Below are positions 24,380 through 31,736 of a stretch of 64,000 nucleotides of DNA, piece by piece. Every line of letters starts with the position of its first letter. Position 1 is the first letter of the stretch. Made by a program: the position numbers and the translations under genes. The DNA comes from Sphaerimonospora sp050942215 (GTDB taxonomy: Bacteria > Actinomycetota > Actinomycetes > Streptosporangiales > Streptosporangiaceae): the NCBI RefSeq assembly GCF_050942215.1, contig NZ_CP192057.1, positions 94,633 to 158,632 of the forward strand, in the 5' to 3' direction. The notes beneath the pieces were generated by a model that ran no database searches, was not told the origin of the DNA, and saw nothing but the letters and a program-made list of their open reading frames with translations.

Positions 24380-25990
24380 GTGTCCACGACAACCGTCCCC
24401 GAGGGGGAGACCGACCTGGGTGAGGCCGAGGGTCTGCGCCTGGTCCGGATCCCACTCGCCCTTCTCGACCACCACCCGGACAACGTCCGGGCCGATTTCG
24501 CGCTGACGGAGGCCTTCTGCCAGTCGCTTGCCGCCGAGCAGCAGGTGCCGGTGCACGTCATCCCGATCCCCGCCGACCACGAGCGGGCCGACGGGGAGGA
24601 GAGCTACCGGTTCTGGGTGACCAAGGGCAACCGGCGCCTGGCAGCCGCCCGCAGCACGGAACTGCCCGGCCTGCTGTGCCTGATCGACCTGGCCAAGGCC
24701 GGCGACCGTGCCGGCCAGTTCATCGACATGGTGGTGGAGAACGACGACGACTACCGGCGCGGGCTGACCGCCTTCGAGCAGGCCCAGGCGCTGTTCGAGG
24801 CGCACCAGGCCGGCGCGAGCCGTACCCGCCTCCAGCGAGCCACCGGCCGCAACCGCCGGCAGATCAGCGAGGCTCTCACTGTCGGTGGCCTTTCGGCACA
24901 GGCTCGGCAGGCCGCCCGCCAGATGGACTATGAGTGGACGCTGGAGGACCTGGCGCTGCTGGCCGAGTTCGACGGCGACGAAGAGGGCCTCGCGGAGATC
25001 CACGAGCGGCTCCGCTGGGGAGGCAAGGTCCGCTACGTGGTCGAGCGCGTCCGCACCGAACGGGCTGAGGCCGCCGAGCACGCTCGGCTGCGGGCCGAGC
25101 TGGAACAGTCGGGCATTACCGTCACCGAGCAGCTTCCGCCGGGCGCGCTCACGCTCGCCCGCCTGACCGACGCCGTCGACGGCTTCGACCCCGAGACGCA
25201 CGCCACCTGCGGTGGGCACGGGGTGTACTTCCGTTCGTTCGACAAGACCACTCCGGTGGCCTACTGCACCACCCCGGATCAGCACGGCCACGCCGTACCG
25301 GCATCTCCCGTGGTGACTGGCACGGCCGAACCGGCCAAGGCCGATGACCTTGAGCGCAGGCTCGTCATCGAGGGCAACCGGGCGTGGAAGGCCAGTGCCG
25401 TCGTACGCCAGGAATGGGTAGCCGCCCTGCTGGCCCGCACCACCGCACCCAGGCCGGTCCTGGCCTGGGTCGCCCGGCAGCTGGTGGAGATGCCCAATCC
25501 GCTGCGTGACAAGCTCACCGCTGCCCGGCACAGCCCGCTGTGGGCCACCCTCACCGGAAACTTCCGCGTGGAGAGTGCCGCCACCGTCCGGCCGGGACGG
25601 CTGCCGCTGCTGGCCCTGGCACCGATCGCCGTGGCTTACGAGCACCAGCTGACCGTCCCGGACACAGCCAGATACACCTGGCGGCAGGACCGATCCGGCC
25701 CGGTCGGCCGCGCCGACGCCCAGAGGTACCTGTCCCTGCTGGCCGAACTCGGCTACCCGCCCACCCCGATCGAGCAGGCGATCATCGACGGTCTGCCGTA
25801 CCGCGGTGACGCCCCCGTCGATGGGGAGCCGGAGCTCGACTCGTCGGTCGGCGGCGCGGACGTCGACAGCCGGTCGTTCGATGAGGCCGAGACGAACGGC
25901 AGCGAGCCCGCGACGGACGTCGACGCCTGGGTTGACCCCGAAACCGACTGCGACGCCGACGACGGCACGCCGTACTCGGCGGCGGCCTGA
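24380..25990 (+). CDS. ParB/Spo0J-like N-terminal domain protein
   Basis: 536 residues from GTG at 24380, with GAAAGGAG 6 bases upstream. Residues about 15-130 match a ParB nuclease-fold domain: RIPLALLDHHPDNVR, AEQQVPVHVIPI and the signature TKGNRRLAAA. A helical region with an HTH-like segment follows (RLQRATGRNRRQISEALTVG, about 150-175), then an acidic C-terminus. No ParA partner is nearby. ParB-like proteins next to ssb are typical of leading regions of conjugative elements; a partition role is possible but not shown. Confidence 0.8.
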   Translation: MSTTTVPEGETDLGEAEGLRLVRIPLALLDHHPDNVRADFALTEAFCQSLAAEQQVPVHVIPIPADHERADGEESYRFWVTKGNRRLAAARSTELPGLLCLIDLAKAGDRAGQFIDMVVENDDDYRRGLTAFEQAQALFEAHQAGASRTRLQRATGRNRRQISEALTVGGLSAQARQAARQMDYEWTLEDLALLAEFDGDEEGLAEIHERLRWGGKVRYVVERVRTERAEAAEHARLRAELEQSGITVTEQLPPGALTLARLTDAVDGFDPETHATCGGHGVYFRSFDKTTPVAYCTTPDQHGHAVPASPVVTGTAEPAKADDLERRLVIEGNRAWKASAVVRQEWVAALLARTTAPRPVLAWVARQLVEMPNPLRDKLTAARHSPLWATLTGNFRVESAATVRPGRLPLLALAPIAVAYEHQLTVPDTARYTWRQDRSGPVGRADAQRYLSLLAELGYPPTPIEQAIIDGLPYRGDAPVDGEPELDSSVGGADVDSRSFDEAETNGSEPATDVDAWVDPETDCDADDGTPYSAAA

Positions 25991-26034
25991 CTCACGATCG
26001 AGGGCGCGCGCCGAACGTCCAGACACGCCCTACG

Positions 26035-26058
26035 GGCCCGGCCTCACCAGGCCGGGCC
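26035..26058 (+). terminator. Hairpin terminator after the ParB-like gene
   Basis: Perfect 10-bp stem GGCCCGGCCT / AGGCCGGGCC with a CACC loop, followed by TTCCGCTT. It lies 45 bases after the ParB-like stop and 29 bases before the DUF932 ATG. Confidence 0.75.
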
Positions 26059-26086
26059 TTCCGCTTATCACCCGGAAGGACTCCTG

Positions 26087-27244
26087 ATGACCATCGTCTA
26101 TCCCGTTCCGCTCACCACCCGCAACGCCGACCTGGGCGACCTGCACGCGCTGCTGCGCGACCAGCACGCCCGCAAGGTCGATGTTCCGGTTGGCGCCGCG
26201 CAGATTCGCGCTGTCGGTACGCACCTGGAACTGATCGACACCCCGCCGGTGCTGTCGGATTCCGGCGTCACCGCCAGCACCGGCCTGTACCTGCCGACGG
26301 AGATCTGCGACCAGGGCCTGGCCGACAAGCTCGGCATCCCCCTGCCGTACTTGCGGCGACTGCGTGCCGAACGGCCCGGCCTGTACGAGGCCAACGTCAA
26401 CGGCTGGCTGGAGACCGACGACCGCCGTTTCCTCGTACGCGCGCTGCGCGGCACCGGCGACGGGGTCGGCGTCGCCCGGGCGTTCCTGTCGGACCGCTAC
26501 AAGATCATCGACAATCTGGACGTCCTCATGGCCGCACTCGACGGGGTACGGCTCGCCGGAGTCGACGTCCGCATCGACGGCTGCGACCTGACCGAACGGC
26601 GCATGTACGTCCGTGTGGTGTGCGAGCAGGTCGCCGCACTGGCCCCCGACCTGCTCCGCAACTACCGCAGCCCCTTTACCGGCGTCTCCGGCGCTGACAA
26701 CCCGCTGGTGTTCGCCGGATTCGTGATCAGCAACAGCGAGACCGGCTGCGGCGCGTTCACCGTCACCCCGCGACTGCTGGTGCAGGTCTGCAACAACGGC
26801 CTGACCATCAACGCCGACGCCCACCGCCACGTCCACCTCGGCGGACGCCTCGACGGCGACGAGGGCGACGGCGGCATCGTCCGCTGGAGCGGCGACACCC
26901 AGGACAAGAACCTGGCCCTGATCACCGCCAAGACCCGCGACGCCATCACCACCTTCCTGGACATCGACTACGTCAAGGCCAAAATCCGCGAGCTGACCGA
27001 GGTCGCTGGCGCCGAGCTTGCCGACCCGGACAAGACCATCCAGACGGTCGCCACCAAGCTGCGATTCACCGAGGAACAGCAGCGCGACATCCTGCGGCAC
27101 TTCATCCGCGGCGGCGACCTGACCGCCGGCGGTGTGATGCACGCCGTCACCAGCGTCGCCCGGACCATCGACGACGCCGACACCGCCCACGACATGGAAG
27201 GCCAGGCACTGCGCGCCCTGCACTTGGCCGCCACCGGCACCTGA
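26087..27244 (+). CDS. DUF932 phage/plasmid-like protein
   Basis: 385 residues from ATG at 26087, after CCCGGAAGGACTCC. Segments typical of DUF932 are LGIPLPYLRRLRAERPGLYE, GVGVARAFLSDRYKIIDN, VRVVCEQVAA and VQVCNNGLTI. The family is widespread in phages, plasmids and ICEs; its biochemical role is unknown. It sits between the ParB-like and SSB genes in the same direction and probably belongs to the same maintenance block. Confidence 0.82.
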   Translation: MTIVYPVPLTTRNADLGDLHALLRDQHARKVDVPVGAAQIRAVGTHLELIDTPPVLSDSGVTASTGLYLPTEICDQGLADKLGIPLPYLRRLRAERPGLYEANVNGWLETDDRRFLVRALRGTGDGVGVARAFLSDRYKIIDNLDVLMAALDGVRLAGVDVRIDGCDLTERRMYVRVVCEQVAALAPDLLRNYRSPFTGVSGADNPLVFAGFVISNSETGCGAFTVTPRLLVQVCNNGLTINADAHRHVHLGGRLDGDEGDGGIVRWSGDTQDKNLALITAKTRDAITTFLDIDYVKAKIRELTEVAGAELADPDKTIQTVATKLRFTEEQQRDILRHFIRGGDLTAGGVMHAVTSVARTIDDADTAHDMEGQALRALHLAATGT

Positions 27245-27607
27245 CCTTCACCGCTCTCGCGCGGGCTCCTTCGGGGTGAGGACCCGTGTGTAGCCGCAGG
27301 CGAGGTTCACCGCCCGGCCCGTTCGCCCAGCGCCGGCGAGGCCCCCGCTTCGTGTTCTGGCCGGTCAGTCTCGCAGGCCCGGTCGTCCACGCAACCCGGC
27401 TCTCGCTGCGCTCGCCCCGCACGTTCAAGATCTTTTGCCGCGCGGAAAGTCGGCTCCACCCCGCACCCGCGCATCGAACCCGCCCGCGGCAAAACATCTT
27501 GCCCATACGGCGCCGCCCGGTTGCCCTTCCTCCCTTCCGCCTGCGTGCCCTCCCTCACCAGAACACGACGCGGACGTCCGACAGGAGTCCGGGCGAAAGG
27601 AGCAGGC
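27245..27607. other. Intergenic region carrying nested inverted repeats (copy 2)
   Basis: No convincing gene. The hairpin element at 27391-27524 fills the middle. The last 30 bases before the zinc-finger-like gene carry CGAAAGGAGCAGG, a strong ribosome site. Confidence 0.6.
27391..27524. repeat. Nested hairpin element, copy 2 (upstream of the zinc-finger and ssb genes)
   Basis: Inner 17-bp arms 27426-27442 (CAAGATCTTTTGCCGCG) and 27485-27501, with the same single C:C mismatch as copy 1 but a 42-base loop. The outer arms GCAACCCGG (27391-27399) and CCCGGTTGC (27516-27524) pair except for one base. Order, core and mismatch match copy 1 at 23531-23648, while loop and flanks differ, so the structure itself seems to be kept. 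Confidence 0.82.
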
Positions 27608-27790
27608 ATGAACCTCACCCTCGACCTCCCTCTCCAGCTCACCGACCTCACCGGCTGCGGTCGCTGCGGCGAGACGACCCCGATCGAGCAGCTGTTCCGC
27701 TGCGCCGACCGGACCTTGATCTGCCACGACTGCGTGACCGCGGCCGTCGAGGCCCACCGCCTGGCGGCTGTAGCCAGCCGAGAGATCTAG
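27608..27790 (+). CDS. Small zinc-ribbon-like protein
   Basis: 60 residues from ATG at 27608 with AAAGGAG 8 bases upstream; an open frame further upstream is rejected because it lacks a ribosome site. CGRCGE and CHDC, about 20 residues apart with another Cys between (FRCAD), could bind one zinc. Such mini-proteins sit near ssb and DUF932 genes of actinobacterial elements; the role is unknown, perhaps nucleic-acid binding. Confidence 0.6.
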   Translation: MNLTLDLPLQLTDLTGCGRCGETTPIEQLFRCADRTLICHDCVTAAVEAHRLAAVASREI

Positions 27791-27874
27791 GAACCACCCC
27801 GCGGGCGGGGGCCCCAATGCCCCCGCGCGTCCCGTCCCGATCCCCACCCGATCACGGTCCAAGGAGGACATCTG

Positions 27875-28345
27875 ATGGCCAACGAGACCGCCATCACCAT
27901 CGTCGGCAACCTCGTCGACGACCCCGAGTTCCGTTTCACCAACAGCGGCCAGGCCGTCGTACGGTTCCGCATCGCGGCCAACGAGCGGTACGTCGACCGC
28001 CAGACAGGGGAGTGGAAAGACGGCGGCAGCCTCTTCCTGACCTGCAACGCCTGGCGTGAGCTCGGCGAACATGTCGCCGAGTCCCTCCAGCGTGGCATGC
28101 GCGTCATCGTCCAGGGCCGCCTGCGCCAGCGCAGCTACGAGACCGACACCGGGGACAAGCGCACCGTCTACGAGATCGAGGTCGACGAGATCGGCCCCGC
28201 CCTCCGCTTCGCCATCGCGAAAGTGACCAAGGTCAAACGCGGCCAGCAGACCGCCCAGATCCCCCAGCAGGATCCGTGGCCGCCCGTCACGCCGATCCCA
28301 ACAGCCACCACCACCACCGCCACCGTCGGCGCCCCTGGCTTCTGA
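27875..28345 (+). CDS. ssb: Single-strand DNA-binding protein
   Basis: 156 residues from ATG at 27875, with AAGGAGGAC upstream. Clear SSB: ITIVGNLVDDPEFRFTNSG, VVRFRIAANERY, LFLTCNAWRELGEHVAESL, RVIVQGRLRQRSYE and GPALRFAIAKV. The C-terminus ends in TVGAPGF rather than the acidic DDIPF tip of chromosomal SSB, typical of plasmid or ICE copies. It coats single-stranded DNA, for example the transferred strand. Confidence 0.9.
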   Translation: MANETAITIVGNLVDDPEFRFTNSGQAVVRFRIAANERYVDRQTGEWKDGGSLFLTCNAWRELGEHVAESLQRGMRVIVQGRLRQRSYETDTGDKRTVYEIEVDEIGPALRFAIAKVTKVKRGQQTAQIPQQDPWPPVTPIPTATTTTATVGAPGF

Positions 28346-28428
28346 TCGCAGCGCGGTGGCCGTACCGTCTCGTACGGTCCCCTCGCGGCAGGGCGGAACC
28401 GGGAAGAGAGGACGCACACCAGGGAAAC

Positions 28429-28447
28429 ATCGTATGGTTATCGTATG
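28429..28447 (+). promoter_or_regulatory. Leaderless promoter with direct repeats at the VapB-like gene
   Basis: ATCGTATG occurs at 28429-28436 and again at 28440-28447, the second containing the start codon. TATGGT (28433-28438) fits a -10 box whose last T is 7 bases before the ATG at 28445, so the mRNA would start at or near the ATG. No ribosome site precedes the start. The repeats may be the autorepressor operator. Confidence 0.55.
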
Positions 28448-28714
28448 ACGACGAAGCCTGTCAGCGTGACCATCGAGGAGCACCTGCTCGAGTACGCCAA
28501 CGCCGAGGTGGCCGCCGGCCGGGCCCGGTCGGTGTCGGCCGTGGTCAACGCCGCCTTGGCGCGGCAGGCCGAGGCCGACCGCGAGGCCGACGCCGCGGTG
28601 CGCACCGCGGTGCAGACGGTCCGCTCGGACCCCGCGGCCACGGCTAAGGTACGGCGTATGACCGCCCACCTGCTGACACAGCGCGAGCAGGCCGGCCTGG
28701 GGGCCGCTGGATGA
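28445..28714 (+). CDS. VapB-like antitoxin
   Basis: 89 residues. KPVSVTIEEHLLEYANAEVA, GRARSVSAVVNAALARQAEA is the short strand plus two helices of ribbon-helix-helix or CopG-like antitoxins; the C-terminal half would wrap the toxin. It overlaps the PIN-domain gene by ATGA, the standard antitoxin-first arrangement. The apparently leaderless start, with repeats across it, suggests autoregulation. Confidence 0.78.
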   Translation: MTTKPVSVTIEEHLLEYANAEVAAGRARSVSAVVNAALARQAEADREADAAVRTAVQTVRSDPAATAKVRRMTAHLLTQREQAGLGAAG

Positions 28715-29136
28715 CCCCTCGCGGGTACGTCCTGGACACCACCGTGGTGTCGGAGATCGCGCGGGGGGACCTACCGCTGATCACGATGCTGTTCGAGCTG
28801 GACGAGCACGGGATGCAGCTGGTGGTGCCGGCGCTTGTGGTGGCGGCGGTGGCCGCAGAGATGGGTGGCAGCGACGAGAGCGGGTTCCTGCCGGCGGTGC
28901 GGGGCATCGCCCGGCTGGACCATGGGGCGTACGGGGCCCTGGGCGGGTTCGACGACGCACTCGAGCTCGGACAGGCCGCCGCGCGGCTGAGTGACAAGCG
29001 GTCCTGGGAGGACGCGCACACCATGGTGCTGGCCCGGCGGGATGGCGTGGACATCCTCACTCTGGACGCTGGCCGCTGGTCGGAGCTGGAGCTGGATGGG
29101 GTGCAGGTCGCGGAAATCGCCGACCCCGACGAGTAG
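28711..29136 (+). CDS. VapC-like PIN-domain toxin
   Basis: 141 residues from ATG at 28711. PIN signature: YVLDTTVVSEIARG (first Asp), Glu in VAAEMGG, then SWEDAHTMVLARR and ILTLDAGRW with the later acidic residues. VapC toxins are Mg-dependent ribonucleases that cut tRNA or rRNA. Paired with the VapB-like gene, it probably helps keep the element in the population. Confidence 0.8.
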   Translation: MTPRGYVLDTTVVSEIARGDLPLITMLFELDEHGMQLVVPALVVAAVAAEMGGSDESGFLPAVRGIARLDHGAYGALGGFDDALELGQAAARLSDKRSWEDAHTMVLARRDGVDILTLDAGRWSELELDGVQVAEIADPDE

Positions 29137-29600
29137 CCTTCGATTCAATGCCGGTCGTGTCGTGCTCCTGGAACGACTCATCCGCCCAGGCGATGCCCGC
29201 CCTCACTCGGCATCGTCCCCAGGGGCGTCCTCGGGGTCAGGCCCGTAGCGGTCGCGGGTATAGATCTTGTCCACATACGCCGGCAGCACACCACACAGCG
29301 TGACAGAACGTGACGTGGCGTGCGCCTCGTTCGAGGGCGCTGCCACCGTCGTTTTCCCCCAACCGACCAGGGCCGTGGCCGGCGGGCGGAAACACAGTGG
29401 ATGCCGGGGAGGATACGGGCGCCACGACGCCCAGGTCATGGGCGGAGCGGGATGCAGGATAATCCGTGATCGGGGCGCCACTGTGCTCAGGAATTCGTGC
29501 TGAACGGCAGGTGCCCTTGAGGCTGACCGACATATCGGGCGCCGTTGAGGCTGGCTCCAAAAAAGCCTGTGCCCTGGGGATCGTCTTGCGACGATAGAGC
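29137..29600. other. Mostly non-coding stretch with one small gene relic
   Basis: A hairpin at 29191-29215 (CGATGCC / GGCATCG) can end vapBC transcription. On the minus strand, about 29320 down to 29203, AYVDKIYTRDRYGPDPEDAP reads like the true end of a small protein, but no start or full domain is found, so it is treated as a relic. Nothing else is recognised. Confidence 0.4.
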
Positions 29601-29750
29601 CCGGGCTTACATGTCTCAGGCTGCCGGCGGCCGAAGTCGTTCGGCAGCCGTGACAGGTGGGCGCGGGCGATGTGGTGGTGACCGGGCCCGGAAATGGCTT
29701 AGCCCCGGCGACATGATCCGAAGATCAGCGGTCCACCGGGGCTTGTCGTG
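29580..29750 (+). ncRNA. Candidate structured RNA in front of the Abi gene
   Basis: Three stems in 170 bases. ATCGTC/GACGAT is at 29580-29595. GGCTGCCG (29619-29626) pairs with CGGCAGCC (29642-29649). AGCCCCGG (29701-29708) pairs with CCGGGGCT (29736-29743) and encloses TGATC-CGAA-GATCA (29714-29727). Just inside the third stem, CGAC (29709-29712) can pair with GTCG (29745-29748) outside it, forming an H-type pseudoknot. The structure ends 38 bases before the GTG of the Abi gene. Structured RNAs upstream of abiF-type genes are known (the abiF RNA motif); membership here is inferred. Confidence 0.5.
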
Positions 29751-29787
29751 AGTAACTATACCCACCCGAACCCGAAGGAGATACAGC

Positions 29788-30492
29788 GTGGCGTACGCTT
29801 CCCCGTTCCCCGGCACCGGTCCGTGGGTGGAGGGCTGGCTCAGCCCAGCCCGCTACGGGGTGTATCTGGCCGAGGAGGCCGGCGACCGTGGCCGAGCGCT
29901 GGAGCTGTACGAGTGGAACAGCGCACTGTCCTGCGCCGTGCTGCACGACCTGGGGCACTTCGAGGTCGCGCTGCGCAACGCCTACGCCGCGGCGCTGGAT
30001 GCGAGTTGGTCGGGTGCGGGTGCGGCGCACTGGCTCGACGACCCGGCCAGCCCGCTGCGAGCTCCGCTGCTGCGCACGAAGAAGGGCGGCCGGCGCGGTA
30101 CTCGTCGCGTCGACGTCAACGAGAAGGCACGCCAGGCGATCGACGCCGCGCGGAACCGCTACGGCGTGCACGCGCCGCCCGGGAAGATCATCGCGGAGCT
30201 GCCGCTGGGCCTGTGGCGGTACCTCTCCTCCGCCGCGCACGAAAAGACGTTGTGGGTTCCATACCTGCACCGGGCCTTCCCGGCGCGGACGAGTCGGGTG
30301 GTGGTCGACCGGAAGATCGGTGACCTGCACGAGTTGCGCAACCGGGCTGCGCACTGGGAGCCGCTGCTGGCCGCCCCGGTGGCCCGTCGGATGAGCGATC
30401 TGGCGTGGGTAGCCGGATTACTCGGCCCGGAGCTGGCCGCCTACATCCAGCACCACAGCGACGTGGTCGATCTGCTGGCCAAACGGCCCTGA
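29788..30492 (+). CDS. Abi-like (Abi_2/AbiF-type) HEPN-domain abortive infection protein
   Basis: 234 residues from GTG at 29788, with AAGGAG 7 bases upstream. Features of Abi_2 proteins: LYEWNSALSCAVLHDLGHFE and VALRNAYAAAL near the start, GKIIAELPLGLWRYLSS in the middle, and VDRKIGDLHELRNRAAHWEP, where RNRAAH is the R-x4-H ribonuclease motif of HEPN domains. HEPN Abi proteins cut RNA during phage infection and stop the host. The gene lies between toxin-antitoxin genes and a metabolic-looking cluster and overlaps the convergent NUDIX gene by 75 bases. Confidence 0.8.
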   Translation: MAYASPFPGTGPWVEGWLSPARYGVYLAEEAGDRGRALELYEWNSALSCAVLHDLGHFEVALRNAYAAALDASWSGAGAAHWLDDPASPLRAPLLRTKKGGRRGTRRVDVNEKARQAIDAARNRYGVHAPPGKIIAELPLGLWRYLSSAAHEKTLWVPYLHRAFPARTSRVVVDRKIGDLHELRNRAAHWEPLLAAPVARRMSDLAWVAGLLGPELAAYIQHHSDVVDLLAKRP

Positions 30493-30939
30493 TTTTCCGC
30501 GGATGAGCCTCAGGTCGGTGAGGTGGAACAACTGCGAGGCGTTCTCGGTGAGCAGGTGCGCGATCGGCTCGGGCTTCAGCGCGATCCGGGTCAGGTGCGC
30601 CGGATGGAGTGGCACTTCCTCCACGACGTACTGGCCGCGGGACGGGTCGGCGAACTCGGGCCCGGTCCGTCGGTCGGGATCCCATGATTCGATCCGGCCG
30701 AGGAAGAAGTATTGCCGCTCCTCGTCGGTCTCCAGGATATGGATCAGGGCGTTGATGGTGGGCTGTCCGGCGAGCTCTTCGTCGATCTCCCGGAGCAGTG
30801 CTACTTCCAAGGTGGCGTCGTCTGGTTCGACTCCGCCGCCGGGCAGCACCCAGTACGGGTCCACCTCGGGACGGACACGTTTGATCGTCAGCAGGCGTCC
30901 GCCCGGGGTGATGAGGATGCCTCGTACGCGTTCCTTCAC
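30418..30939 (-). CDS. NUDIX hydrolase
   Basis: 173 residues from GTG at 30939. The Nudix box is complete: GGGVEPDDATLEVALLREID followed by EEL, with its core Gly, REI and EE residues in place. It should hydrolyse a nucleoside diphosphate linked to another group, substrate unknown. It is the last gene of the minus-strand cluster, 20 bases after the SDR gene. Its final 25 codons overlap the Abi gene in antisense, which suggests its original end was replaced at this junction. Confidence 0.85.
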   Translation of the reverse strand: MKERVRGILITPGGRLLTIKRVRPEVDPYWVLPGGGVEPDDATLEVALLREIDEELAGQPTINALIHILETDEERQYFFLGRIESWDPDRRTGPEFADPSRGQYVVEEVPLHPAHLTRIALKPEPIAHLLTENASQLFHLTDLRLIRGKSGPFGQQIDHVAVVLDVGGQLRAE

Positions 30940-30959
30940 GGGGACAACGGTCCTTCCGG

Positions 30960-31736
30960 TCAGTGCAGGAGCCAGCCGCCGTCGACGTGCAGAGACTGGC
31001 CGGTGATGAACGACGCCTCGGGCCCTGCCAGGTACGCTACCGTGCCGGCGACATCATCCGGCTGTCCTCTGCGTTCCATGCATTGGCGTGCCACCTGTGT
31101 GTCCGGTGGTGTCCGGTCACTGGCAGGGAGCGTGGTTTCCCGCTCCACCTCGATAGGTCCGGGCACGACGGTGTTGACGGTGATTGCGTAGGGGCCGAGC
31201 TCGCGGGCGAGTGATCGGGTGAATCTGATCAGGCCGGCTTTGGCCGCGGCGTAGGCGACCAGTCCTGTTCGGCCGGCCCGGGCGGTGATCGAGCCGATGT
31301 TGATGATCCGTCCGCAGTGTCGGGTGACCATGCCGGGGGTGAATGCTTTCGCGCACCGGTAGTGCACGGTCAGGTTGAGGTGCAGTGCTTGTTCCCAGGC
31401 GTCTTCGTCGAGGTCGGTCCAGGGAGTTCGGGGGTAGCCGCCGGCGTTGTTGATCAGGATGTCGACCGGGCCAAGTTGTTCGTGGACCGTATCGGCCAGA
31501 GTGCGCACCTCGCCGGGGCGGGTGAGATCGGCCTTGACGATGACGGCCGTGCGGCACGCCTCCCGCACACGAGCGGCCACGTCCAGTGCTTCGTACTCCT
31601 GATGCCCTGGATGGTTGATCACGATGCTGGCGCCGGTACGGCCGAGCGCCACGGCGATGGCGGCGCCGATTCCCGTGGCCGAGCCGGTGACAACGGCGAC
31701 CTGGCCGTCCAGAGGGCGGGTGACAGAGCTGTCCAT
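30960..31736 (-). CDS. Short-chain dehydrogenase/reductase (SDR)
   Basis: 258 residues from ATG at 31736, which shares one base with the previous stop (TGATG). Rossmann motif VTGSATGIGAAIA, NNAG at about 93, catalytic Ser in NIGSITARAG, and YAAAK with the Tyr and Lys of the active site; the end TGQSLHVDGGW is typical of FabG-like members. It reduces or oxidises an alcohol/ketone with NAD(P)H. The neighbours suggest a small-molecule pathway with phosphorylated or nucleotidyl intermediates. Confidence 0.9.
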   Translation of the reverse strand: MDSSVTRPLDGQVAVVTGSATGIGAAIAVALGRTGASIVINHPGHQEYEALDVAARVREACRTAVIVKADLTRPGEVRTLADTVHEQLGPVDILINNAGGYPRTPWTDLDEDAWEQALHLNLTVHYRCAKAFTPGMVTRHCGRIINIGSITARAGRTGLVAYAAAKAGLIRFTRSLARELGPYAITVNTVVPGPIEVERETTLPASDRTPPDTQVARQCMERRGQPDDVAGTVAYLAGPEASFITGQSLHVDGGWLLH

